Assembly (NCBI GenBank): GCA_963580285.1
Contig: OY757024.1
Span: 119,229,345 to 119,293,344, forward strand
Length of the DNA: 64,000 nucleotides
Source of the DNA: Lucinisca nassula
Lineage: Eukaryota; Mollusca; Bivalvia; Lucinida; Lucinidae
Reading direction: 5' to 3'
The notes beneath the pieces are model-generated. The model did not search any database. It was given only the letters and a program-made list of their open reading frames with translations, and was not told the origin of the DNA. Made by a program: the position numbers and the translations under genes. Of this stretch, positions 55,801 through 64,000 are shown piece after piece (the first letter of the stretch is position 1; the number at the start of each line of letters is the position of its first letter).

Positions 55801-56752
55801 AGCAGGGCTATGTACTCCAAAAATGTATTGTATTTGCCACGTTTGCTTGTTTGTTTGTTTGTATGTTGACAACTTTAACATTGGTCATAACTTTTGAACC
55901 GTTTGAGGTAGAGCATTCATATTTGGCATGAAGGTCCTTTGTGGCAAGAGCTTCACATTCATGCAAAAAATGACATGTGACCTTGACCATGATCTTTGAC
56001 CTACTTAAAAGAAAAAATAACATTGGTCATACCTTTTGAACCGCTTGAGATAGAGCCGTCATATTTGGCATACCTGTTCCTTGTGACATAAGCTTTACGA
56101 TCATGCAATAAATTTTGACCTCTGACCTTGACCTACTTAAAATAAAAAGTTAACATTGGTCATAACTTTTGAACCGTTTGCAATATAAACTTCATATTTG
56201 GCATGTATGTTCCGTGTGGCAAGAGCTTTACATTCATGCAAAAATTTTAACCTGTTACCTTGACCTCTGACCTACTTAAAAGAAAAATAAATAACCTTTG
56301 GTCATAACTTTCGAACCGTTTGGGAAAGAGCCCTTATATTTGACATGTAGGTTTCATGTTATAAGAGCTTTGCATTCATGCAAAATGTTTGACCATGACC
56401 TTGACCTCTGACCTACTTAAAAGAAAAACATAAAATTGTTCATAACTTTTGAACCGTTTAGGATAGAGCCTTCATATTTGGCATGAAGGTTCCTTGTGAC
56501 AAGAGCTTAAGATCCATGCATTTTTTTGACCTGTGACCTTGACCTATGGCCTACTTTAAAGAAACATATAATTATTCAAACCTTTTGAACCATTTAAGAT
56601 AGAGCCTTCATATTTGGCATGTAAGTTTCTTGTGTCAAGGGCTTCCCACTCAAATAAAAATGTTGACCTGTGACCTTGACCTGGAACTGTGACCAACTTT
56701 GAAACAAAATGACCATGCCCAGGGACGTTCGTGTTTTACAAGCACAACTTGT
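55801..56752 (-). mobile_element. Pearl-like element, family D
   Basis: About six units of roughly 140 bp (cattggtcataacttttgaa, ccgtttgagatagagc, ttcatatttggcat, acattcatgcaaaa, tgacctctgacctacttaaa). The right end, read on the minus strand, starts acaagttgtgcttgtaaaac, a hairpin like the family A 5' end (gtgtttgtaaaacac), so the element probably reads leftward. Perfect DR1 sites (TGACCTCTGACCT on the plus strand) occur at 56116, 56261 and 56402. Confidence 0.7.
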
Positions 56753-56907
56753 TTGGAAAGTGTTTGGAAGCTTCAGATATAACTCATCACTCATTTCTCC
56801 CTTCGTTAGTGTTTAGAGGCCTCAGTGCTATCTCTACAACCTTCAGCTTCTATCTAATCCATCATTAAATCTTTTATTGGATATAGTGTTGTAGCCTCGG
56901 CAGTAGC
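56753..56907. other. No recognisable feature
   Basis: Short non-coding interval. Confidence 0.5.
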
Positions 56908-58637
56908 TTTTGATTTATGTCGGTCTTTGTATCGACTGCCTATTCGAAATTCGCAAAATTGCAGTATGTTTCCTCTGGCTTTCTTTGCCGGATCATTGCG
57001 GGGTTGCTGATGGGGCTTTGTTGGCCGAGGCTGCGTGGTGTGACCCATCTTCTTTCTTACGAATGTTTTCATTGCTCTTAAAGGAACTCATTTTTTATTT
57101 TTATTTGACTTCACTGCAGCTGGTGTTGTGCCGTGTGGCGGCGGTAAAACGTCTCCCCGTACATCAACCATAGTGCAGTTTATATTTTACTTTTGGTTCT
57201 TTGAGATCAGCGTGAATATTCTGAGAAATCGGAGGTGAGTTGTTGGTTTAGACTCATATTCTAGACAGGTTTTTAATTATTTGGACCCCGTTTTGATTTA
57301 TGTCGGTCTTTGTATCGACTGCCTATTCGAAATTCGCAAAATTGCAGTATGTTTCCTCTGGCTTTCTTTGCCGGATCATTGCGGGGTTGCTGATGGGGCT
57401 TTGTTGGCCGAGGCTGCGTGGTGTGACCCATCTTCTTTCTTACGAATGTTTTCATTGCTCTTAAAGGAACTCATTTTTTATTTTTATTTGACTTCACTGC
57501 AGCTGGTGTTGTGCCGTGTGGCGGCGGTAAAACGTCTCCCCGTACATCAACCATAGTGCAGTTTATATTTTACTTTTGGTTCTTTGAGATCAGCGTGAAT
57601 ATTCTGAGAAATCGGAGGTGAGTTGTTGGTTTAGACTCATATTCTAGACAGGTTTTTAATTATTTGGACCCCGTTTTGATTTATGTCGGTCTTTGTATCG
57701 ACTGCCTATTCGAAATTCGCAAAATTGCAGTATGTTTCCTCTGGCTTTCTTTGCCGGATCATTGCGGGGTTGCTGATGGGGCTTTGTTGGCCGAGGCTGC
57801 GTGGTGTGACCCATCTTCTTTCTTACGAATGTTTTCATTGCTCTTAAAGGAACTCATTTTTTATTTTTATTTGACTTCACTGCAGCTGGTGTTGTGCCGT
57901 GTGGCGGCGGTAAAACGTCTCCCCGTACATCAACCATAGTGCAGTTTATATTTTACTTTTGGTTCTTTGAGATCAGCGTGAATATTCTGAGAAATCGGAG
58001 GTGAGTTGTTGGTTTAGACTCATATTCTAGACAGGTTTTTAATTATTTGGACCCCGTTTTGATTTATGTCGGTCTTTGTATCGACTGCCTATTCGAAATT
58101 CGCAAAATTGCAGTATGTTTCCTCTGGCTTTCTTTGCCGGATCATTGCGGGGTTGCTGATGGGGCTTTGTTGGCCGAGGCTGCGTGGTGTGACCCATCTT
58201 CTTTCTTACGAATGTTTTCATTGCTCTTAAAGGAACTCATTTTTTATTTTTATTTGACTTCACTGCAGCCGGTGTTGTGCCGTGTGGCGGCGGTAAAACG
58301 TCTCCCCGTACATCAACCATAGTGCAGTTTATATTTTACTTTTGGTTCTTTGAGATCAGCGTGAATATTCTGAGAAATCGGAGGTGAGTTGTTGGTTTAG
58401 ACTCATATTCTAGACAGGTTTTTAATTATTTGGACCCCGTTTTGATTTATGTCGGTCTTTGTATCGACTGCCTATTCGAAATTCGCAAAATTGCAGTATG
58501 TTTCCTCTGGCTTTCTTTGCCGGATCATTGCGGGGTTGCTGATGGGGCTTTGTTGGCCGAGGCTGCGTGGTGTGACCCATCTTCTTTCTTACGAATGTTT
58601 TCATTGCTCTTAAAGGAACTCATTTTTTATTTTTATT
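56908..58637 (+). repeat. 383-bp tandem array, 4.5 nearly identical copies
   Basis: Copies begin ttttgatttatgtcggtctt at 56908, 57291, 57674, 58057 and 58440. The last is cut at 58637. By eye the copies are identical except for one T-to-C change in the fourth (gcagccggtg instead of gcagctggtg, 58269). Each unit contains a tract attttttatttttatttgac, then ctgcag, and 115 bp later ggaggtgagt, which look like a splice acceptor and donor. A 60-codon minus-strand frame (MKTFVRKKMGHTTQ...) and a 91-codon plus-strand frame repeat in each copy but match no family I recognise. Confidence 0.95.
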
Positions 58638-59190
58638 ACACACGTAGCTTTTTTCAATCTCTTCTTTAATCATCTCATGGGTATCAGCTTGTATCACAAA
58701 TGGTACCGTTATACCGATTGGCTAAGTTACATCTATTCCATGACCCTCTCTTGGGTTATAGGGTGCAGCTGCAGATGTACCTTAACATCATGTAGCTTCT
58801 GTTCTAATATTCTGCAACGCTGTCTAAAGTAGTGTTTAGTAACCACATATGTAAATAAACACCCTTTAGCTTCATCAAATCTCTTCTTTAACTATAACCC
58901 TCTATTGGGTGGAATTTTGTAACCTAAGATGTACCTTTACACCCTTTTAAGGCTTTAGCGTCTGACAAATCCTTTTATAACCCTCTCGTGGGTAGTATTT
59001 TGCAACATGAGGTATATCCTAACACCCTACAAGCTATAACCCTCTTTTGGGTAGTATTTTGTAACCTCACATGTATCTTAACACCCTACAATCTATAACA
59101 CTGTTTTTGGTAGTATTTTGTAACCTCAGATGTATCTTAACCCCCTACAAATCTATAACCGTCTTTTGGGTAGGGTTTTGAACCTCAGAT
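58638..59190 (+). repeat. Minisatellite of about 60 bp
   Basis: Diverged units of the type taaccctcttttgggtagta, ttttgtaacctcagatgta, tcttaacaccctacaa. Roughly eight to nine units, better preserved toward the right. Confidence 0.75.
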
Positions 59191-59214
59191 GTATCTTGGG
59201 CTAGCTTGAAACTT

Positions 59215-59360
59215 CTAACTACCAATCCTTTTGCAAACAAATGGTAGACCCAATTCTTGAATTAACACGGAAAGCTGTGCCGGACCTGAGAATCAAACTC
59301 TCACTCACTTTGTTTCGAGTTGAACTCGCATTCAATTGGACTACCGGGCCCGGCTCATGT
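59215..59360 (-). mobile_element. tRNA-derived SINE head
   Basis: The minus strand reads GAGCCGGGCCCGGTAGTCCA then ATTGAATGCGAG (box A-like) and GAGAGTTTGATTCTC (box B-like), followed by aggtccggcacagc. Short or truncated body. Confidence 0.65.
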
Positions 59361-59399
59361 AAAATCTACATGACAGGACATCTGTTAAATAAATCTTGT

Positions 59400-59984
59400 G
59401 TAGGGTTTTGATGTATTGGTAAGGTTGTTGAATAGCAACTGAGTATACAATCTGATTAGCCCACCAATTTGCAATTCTGTGTTCACTGAACCATTAAATG
59501 TTGCTCAATTCATCCGGTTCCACACTGCTACCAGTTGTACTGATAAAAATGATACTGTTATTCAAGAACCATCATTGGTTTCCTCCAATATTACCAGAAA
59601 CTTTTAAAAAAAAAATAATGATTAAGGTTAAACAAAGTAAAGATATCTTTAACGTTTGGAAAATGCAGTTAATCTTCCTAAGTTGCAATATTGTTTCGAA
59701 AAATGTTCCTAAATATCACTTCAGACATCCTTCAGTCTACCTAAGAACAAATTGCAGTAAAAGAGCACAAACGTAATAACCAGAGTTAACTTTCAAAATA
59801 CACTACAGTGTCATGCTAAGTTACCCCACCCACTTTTAAAGGCCTGTAGCTCGAAAAAAAAACTTTGCGCGCGACCAGATGTATGCCATAATAAAGTACA
59901 CATGTTAGGCTGTTTACCTGCCAAAAAATAAAAAGATTTGGTACAATGCCAAAACCTCCAAATGCCCCCCCCCCTCCCCCCTTT
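59400..59984 (-). repeat. Long inverted repeat, right arm
   Basis: Reverse complement of 54977-55560 with many substitutions and small indels. The outer end is a C/T run (59965-59981) corresponding to AAAGGGGG. Outside it lies a SINE that lacks its first bases. Confidence 0.85.
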
Positions 59985-60142
59985 GTACGATACCTGTCGG
60001 GCTCGGCAACATTCTTTCGTGACGATTGGTCATGAAATCTTTTCTACGGTCATTCTATCCCTTTCCGCTGATTAAAGAAGGACAGTTGTCAGTTTCTGGC
60101 GTATGAATATGTTCTGTACTGGTTAACGGCTTACACCTATAA
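59985..60142 (+). mobile_element. tRNA-SINE, 5' half of split copy
   Basis: Begins within the head (gtacgatacctgtcgggctc, box B remnant) and runs through ttgtcagtttctggcg and actggttaacggc to ttacacctataa, the duplicated insertion target. The 3' half resumes at 62720. Same family as 27801-28125. Confidence 0.75.
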
Positions 60143-60162
60143 TTTGCTATAAATATAACAAA

Positions 60163-60780
60163 CCTGTTAGATCTATCATTTTTAATTTCAATAAACTTGT
60201 TTCAGATCTTGATATTGATACTAATACTCCTGATTCATGTGATTGTAAAAACTCAAAGTATTGCTATCCTGCTGCTGGTCATGTAATTACTGGCAATTTG
60301 AAAATTATTCCTGATTCTAGGATAAGGAATATAATTTCTAAAGGACCGAAATATCGGTTTCCTTCTAAAATTGATTTCAGTAAATGAAGAGATGAAATCG
60401 CTGCTTCCTTGAATAAATTCGGTAATCGATGGTGTAAGCGAGAGTATGTTGAGTGTAAAGCCCTAAAGGACTGGAAACTTAGCATTTTAAGACTAGTGAA
60501 TAAACGCATTTCTTTCTATTCTCAAAATACTAACTTATTACCTCCTAAGCCCAAGACGTCTTTACGTCATCTTAAACTAGGTATTCAAGAATTTCATAAG
60601 AAGTTTGTTTTGGCCCCTGCAGACAAGGCCGCTAACAACGTCGTCGTTGTGTGACGGCTCCACTATGTTAACACGCTTAAGCAGGAGCTTGGTGGTACTA
60701 AGGCCTATGGACTTCAGCCTTTGGCTGAAGAGTGAGCTATAGTAGATAAACATGTTTGTCTTTCAGCCACCAAGTTTGCT
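60163..60780 (+). pseudogene. PLE pol N-terminal part with three TGA codons
   Basis: Same frame as the downstream RT. It encodes VRSIIFNFNKLVSDL, then CDCKNSKYCYPAAGHVITG (Cys-rich, followed by a KGPKYRFPSK segment), then LLPPKPKTSLRHL and FVLAPADKAANNVVVV. The frame is continuous with the RT over about 2 kb except for TGA at 60385, 60652 and 60733. There are no TAA or TAG stops and no frameshifts. The N-terminal Cys/His-containing text is typical of the region ahead of the RT in this group. No GIY-YIG signature is visible. Confidence 0.75.
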
Positions 60781-62154
60781 GTGTGTGTTAACGAAGGCCA
60801 AGACAAGCTTCCTACGCTATACTGGTTACCAAAACTTCATAAAAAACCTTACAAAGCACGGTTTATTGCAAATTCTAGTTCTTGCACTACCACTGAACTT
60901 TCTCAATTATTAACTTCCTGTCTTACTGCTATTAAAACGCATGTAATTAAATATTGTGATAAAGTCTTTGAAAGATCAGGAAGAAATCTGTTTTGGTCTA
61001 TAAAAAATTCGAATGAGGTTTTAAATAAATTGAAATCTAGACAGTTTCGTGCTTTTAGTCTGTCTACCTACGATTTTTCCACTCTTTACACTACACTTCC
61101 TCATAATCTTATAAAAGAAAAGCTTAATGATTTAATTGAATGGGCTTTTCACAGAGAAGATTCTCTCTATCTTGCATGTAATGTCAGAAATGCATTTTTC
61201 ACTTCTAAAGAGCATAAGAATTATACACTTTGGTCATGTCAGAAAGTGTGTGATGCCCTCACCTTTCTACTTGACAATATTTATATTAGATTCGGTACTA
61301 AGTTATTTAGACAAATTGTGGGTATTCCGATGGGTACTAATTGCGCACCTCTTGTGGCTGATCTGTTCTTGTATTGTTATGAAAGAGACTTCATTTTGTC
61401 GCTTTCCATTGATAACCAAATTGAAATTATTGAAGCTTTTAGCTCTACTTCTAGATATTTAGATGATTTATTAAATATTGATAATACCTATTTTGATGGT
61501 TTGATCAGTCAGATTTACCCCCTAGAACTTCAGTTAAATAAAGCAAATTCTTCTGATACCGAGGCCCCGTTTTGGGATTTACATCTATCTATTGTAGATG
61601 GATTTGTTCCGTGCAAAATTTATGATAAACGCGATGACTTTGATTTTGAGATTGTAAATTTTCCTTTTTTGGATGGTGATGTTCCTCGTGCGCCATCCTA
61701 TGGCGTTTATATTTCGCAATTAATTCGATTTGCTAGAGTGTGTAGTCATGTAACTGACTTCAACACTCGTAATAAATTACTAACGGCTAAACTCCTTAAT
61801 CAGGGTTATCGGTACCATAAACTACGCAAAGCCTTTTCAAAATTTTATAGACGCCATTCTGATTTAATTTCAAAATTCAATATTGGAATTAAATCTCTTC
61901 TGCAACAAGGTCTATCGGAACCCGAATTTTATGGTGACTTAGTATATAAATTCAGAAAAATATATAACCGCCATGACTCCAGCACCCAATTTCGTAAAAT
62001 CATTCTTCGATATAAAAAGATTGGATATAACATGGATATTATACGACAGACTGCATGCATGGTAGTTAACCCAATCACGGTTGGCAGCTTTGCTTCCCTC
62101 TTTAATTGCACGCCGGTGGGTCAGGCCTCAGATTCTATGATGGCTCCAACGTAA
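60781..62154 (+). CDS. Penelope-like reverse transcriptase
   Basis: RNA-directed DNA polymerase of a Penelope-like element, related to telomerase reverse transcriptase. The stop-free frame of 457 codons starts with GTG just after the last TGA, so its first codon is not a true start. RT blocks: LPTLYWLPKLHKKPYKARFI (residues 10-29, fingers), motif A STYDFSTLYTTLPH with D98, motif B GIPMGTNCAPL (181-191), and motif C YLDD (227-230; both Asp present). Then comes a C-terminal domain with DKRDDFDFEIVNFPF (282-296) and GYRYHKLRKAFSKFY. It ends TPVGQASDSMM. No GIY-YIG endonuclease follows, so this is an endonuclease-lacking or N-terminally permuted type. Catalytic residues are intact; upstream TGA codons probably inactivate it. 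Confidence 0.9.
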   Translation: MCVNEGQDKLPTLYWLPKLHKKPYKARFIANSSSCTTTELSQLLTSCLTAIKTHVIKYCDKVFERSGRNLFWSIKNSNEVLNKLKSRQFRAFSLSTYDFSTLYTTLPHNLIKEKLNDLIEWAFHREDSLYLACNVRNAFFTSKEHKNYTLWSCQKVCDALTFLLDNIYIRFGTKLFRQIVGIPMGTNCAPLVADLFLYCYERDFILSLSIDNQIEIIEAFSSTSRYLDDLLNIDNTYFDGLISQIYPLELQLNKANSSDTEAPFWDLHLSIVDGFVPCKIYDKRDDFDFEIVNFPFLDGDVPRAPSYGVYISQLIRFARVCSHVTDFNTRNKLLTAKLLNQGYRYHKLRKAFSKFYRRHSDLISKFNIGIKSLLQQGLSEPEFYGDLVYKFRKIYNRHDSSTQFRKIILRYKKIGYNMDIIRQTACMVVNPITVGSFASLFNCTPVGQASDSMMAPT

Positions 62155-62719
62155 AGGCTTATTGAAAATTAAAGAGATAATGTTGGTTGGTGCCTGATGC
62201 TCTATCTCTGGTCGGGCTCATCGGAGTCTAACTGTTGGTTTTCTTTTGCTACAGCATTTCAGTGGTTTCTTGCTGTCGAGTCCTCACCGTTGTCTCACCT
62301 CTGTGGTTCTTTGATTTCTGTGTTAACGGAGATGTTGCACTGATGAGTTAGGAGGCCTTCATGCGGACTGAACTAATTATTTGTCTAAATCGCGACGGAA
62401 GTAAGGGCGAGGATTGTGGCCACGTAAAATCGATTTAAGCCCCCCAGTGGAAATCTTCCACTGACCGTTCCAAGGCGGCTCTTCTGTGGCGATTTATTTA
62501 TGTTGTTGTTTGTTACTTACTGTGTGTATCACTTGTGTCTTTTAATTTTGGATGGCCATATGGCCATTTTGTGGGAAAGTAACTGTCCATATGGCCTTCC
62601 TTTGTTTAGGTTTCCATTATGGTCTGGTCGCTTAATGTTTGTATTTCTTTCCCTTTGGTGTCTTTTATGGATGGAGTAAGTTAATTGTATCAATTCCTGA
62701 TCTTTGTTTTACTTCTACT
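62155..62719 (+). other. PLE 3' UTR
   Basis: Conserved among the three subfamily 1 copies (minus strand at 32481-33617, plus strand at 53141-53710). Includes aatcgcgacggaagtaaggg, ccagtggaaatcttccactg (an inverted repeat), and gatggccatatggccat (palindromic). The strong conservation of this non-coding part suggests a role in the element's RNA or simply recent common origin. Confidence 0.75.
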
Positions 62720-62822
62720 TTACGTATAAGCCTGCCCAGGAAAAGTGGGGATAGATAAACTGATCGGCTCAAAAATGACCTTAAATAGTGTTGACTTGGG
62801 CCGTAAACTCCATTACAAACAA
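62720..62822 (+). mobile_element. tRNA-SINE, 3' half of split copy
   Basis: Starts at the duplicated target TTACGTATAA and continues gcctgcccaggaaaagtg, actgatcggctcaaaaatga and ccgtaaactcc to a caaacaaat tail, completing the SINE begun at 59985. Confidence 0.8.
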
Positions 62823-62849
62823 ATAATCAATTAATTCGAAATGTAAATA

Positions 62850-63300
62850 ATTTGTTACCTCGCCTGTAAGGAGAGTTTTATTTTATCACCTTGGTTGTAC
62901 GCGTTTGCGTTTCTGTGTGCGTTCCTGTCACACTGTGTTAAAGTTTTTCAAATGCTTATTTCTCAACAGTCACTCATCACAAAGCCTTAACTACCTGAGA
63001 AGGTCTGCTGACGTTCATAGAGTACAGGCACCTGGATCCATGCCCAGGGGCGGGGCTAAGGGTCAAAATCTAGAACACCCAATAAATACTGTGGTAAAGA
63101 TTTTGCTATGCTTATATCTCGACAGTCACTCATCACAAACCATTCATATTTACAACTTAGATACCTGGGAGTGTCTTCTGAGATTCCAAGACAACATACC
63201 CCTTGGTTTATGCCTGAGAGGGGGAATGGGGTGGGCTAGGTGTCAAAATCAATGACACCTTTGTACTTTGTTAAATACCTTTCCATAATGCCAACAAATT
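62850..63300 (+). repeat. Diverged direct repeat of about 180 bp
   Basis: Two copies of a gctta, tctcaacagtcactcatcac, aaagcc, tacctg.ga, gtctgctga, atgcc...aggggc.gggct, gtcaaaatc series lie at about 62952 and 63108. The 116-codon frame over it has no recognisable domain. Confidence 0.6.
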
Positions 63301-63379
63301 GTAGACACAGTTGGTTATACATCAGCCAACCATGTGACATTGTTTCAAGTGTAAAATGGTAAAGGTCATGGTGACAATT

Positions 63380-64000
63380 CGCGGTCCAGTGATTTTGCCT
63401 TATATCCTGAAGACTATTTGTTGGAGAATTGTCATACCTGGGCTATTTGTGCCATATGATCCAAAGATTGACCTCAAAATGTATCTAGGTCACTGTGACT
63501 TATATTTCATGGTTCAGTGATTTTGCATATTATCTTGCATACTATTTGATGGAGAAATAACATACCTGGATTAATAGTTCCATTTGACCAATAAATGACC
63601 CCAAAATATATCTAGGTCGATGCGACCTAGATTTCATAGTTCAGTGATTTTGCCTTATATCTTGGAGACTATTTGTTGGAGAAATGTCTTACCTGGGATA
63701 TTAGTGCCATAAGACCCCATGATTGACCTAAAAATATATCTAGGTCATTGTGACCTATATTTCATGGTTCCGATATTTTGCCTATTGTCTTAAATAATTT
63801 TTGATGAAGAAATGTCATGCCTGGATTATTAGTTCCATGTGACCCCATGATTTACCTCAAAATGTATCTAGGTCAGTGTGAACTATATTTCATGGTTCAG
63901 TGATTTTGCCTATTATCTTGAATACAGTACTATTTGATGGGGAATCGTCATACCTGGATTATTTATTCCATGTGACCCCATGATTGACCTCAAATATAGC
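63380..64000 (+). repeat. Tandem array of about 130 bp, window end
   Basis: Five units beginning cagtgattttgcc at 63388, 63513, 63643, about 63772 and 63897. Each carries gagaa.tgtcatacctgg, catttgacc and aatgtatctaggtcactgtgacct. The paired taggtca / tgacct motifs repeat in every unit. Continues past the window edge. Pearl-like in style, but no terminus is visible. Confidence 0.8.

Larger units (their letters stand above)
60143..62719 (+). mobile_element. Penelope-like element, best-preserved copy
   Basis: Inserted into a SINE at ttac..tataa: TTACACCTATAA (60131-60142) on the left and TTACGTATAA (62720-62729) on the right, so both borders can be read directly. It contains one long pol frame (60163-62154) and a 565-bp 3' UTR ending tttgttttacttctac. 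Truncated at the 5' end, since no start or upstream endonuclease precedes the first recognised coding text. Confidence 0.85.

Noticed and set aside
56907..58669. A repeated protein-coding gene in the 383-bp array
   Set aside because: The frames are identical only because the DNA copies are. No family match, and no evidence of codon-level conservation can be seen.
53324..62350. Hammerhead ribozyme in the PLE 3' UTR (CTGATGAG at about 53324 and 62339)
   Set aside because: PLEs can carry hammerheads, but no GAAA partner box with a pairing stem II follows the CTGATGA box in either copy.

Overview
This window looks like repeat-dense, AT-rich nuclear DNA from a bivalve mollusc. That placement is an inference from repeat content: pearl-type elements with core repeats of about 130-166 bp and an ACGG microsatellite, tRNA-headed SINEs, Penelope-like elements (PLEs) and many MITEs. 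I see no intact host gene, no complete rRNA or tRNA gene, and nothing bacterial or viral. The only substantial coding frames belong to retrotransposons: a PLE reverse transcriptase, a non-LTR reverse transcriptase, and a non-LTR RNase H.

Layout. 1-3177: pearl-like array (family A) split by a 783-bp hAT-like element. 3645-3905: SINE-like fragment. 4600-13990: higher-order repeat alternating a SINE-like composite (about 580 bp) with tracts of a 53-bp minisatellite, broken by an unrelated 1.1-kb spacer. 13991-17757: pearl-type ends, a tRNA-SINE, a 5S-like SINE head and a 166-bp-family pearl element. 18097-20660: a three-level nest (SINE-like element, then a hAT-like element with an 8-bp target duplication, then a pearl element). 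21105-25660: a 244-bp duplication, SINEs, and a family A element inserted in a 166-bp-family element. 25955-29345: SINEs and two decayed CR1/Jockey-like fragments. 29346-35200: long 166-bp array broken by a PLE and a MITE. 35437-41399: MITEs, a tandem hairpin repeat and a pearl-like element (family B) carrying regular nuclear-receptor-type DR1 sites. 42345-46876: two non-LTR elements side by side, the first broken by two TIR-bounded insertions. 47880-49910: another pearl-like array and long microsatellites. 50937-54655: head-to-tail PLE copies of two subfamilies. 54977-59984: a 5-kb inverted-repeat structure enclosing a nearly perfect 383-bp tandem array. 59985-62822: a SINE split by the best-preserved PLE. 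62850-64000: two more tandem repeats.

How the parts relate. Most of the window can be read as successive insertions, and several are directly testable because both halves of the interrupted element are present. The non-autonomous elements (pearl-like, hAT-like, TTAA-type MITEs, SINEs) encode no enzymes here and would depend on enzymes supplied from elsewhere. The best candidates for something new are: one terminal architecture shared by several pearl-like families, regularly spaced DR1 sites inside these elements, PLE frames interrupted only by TGA codons, and the 383-bp array with splice-like signals inside the inverted repeat.
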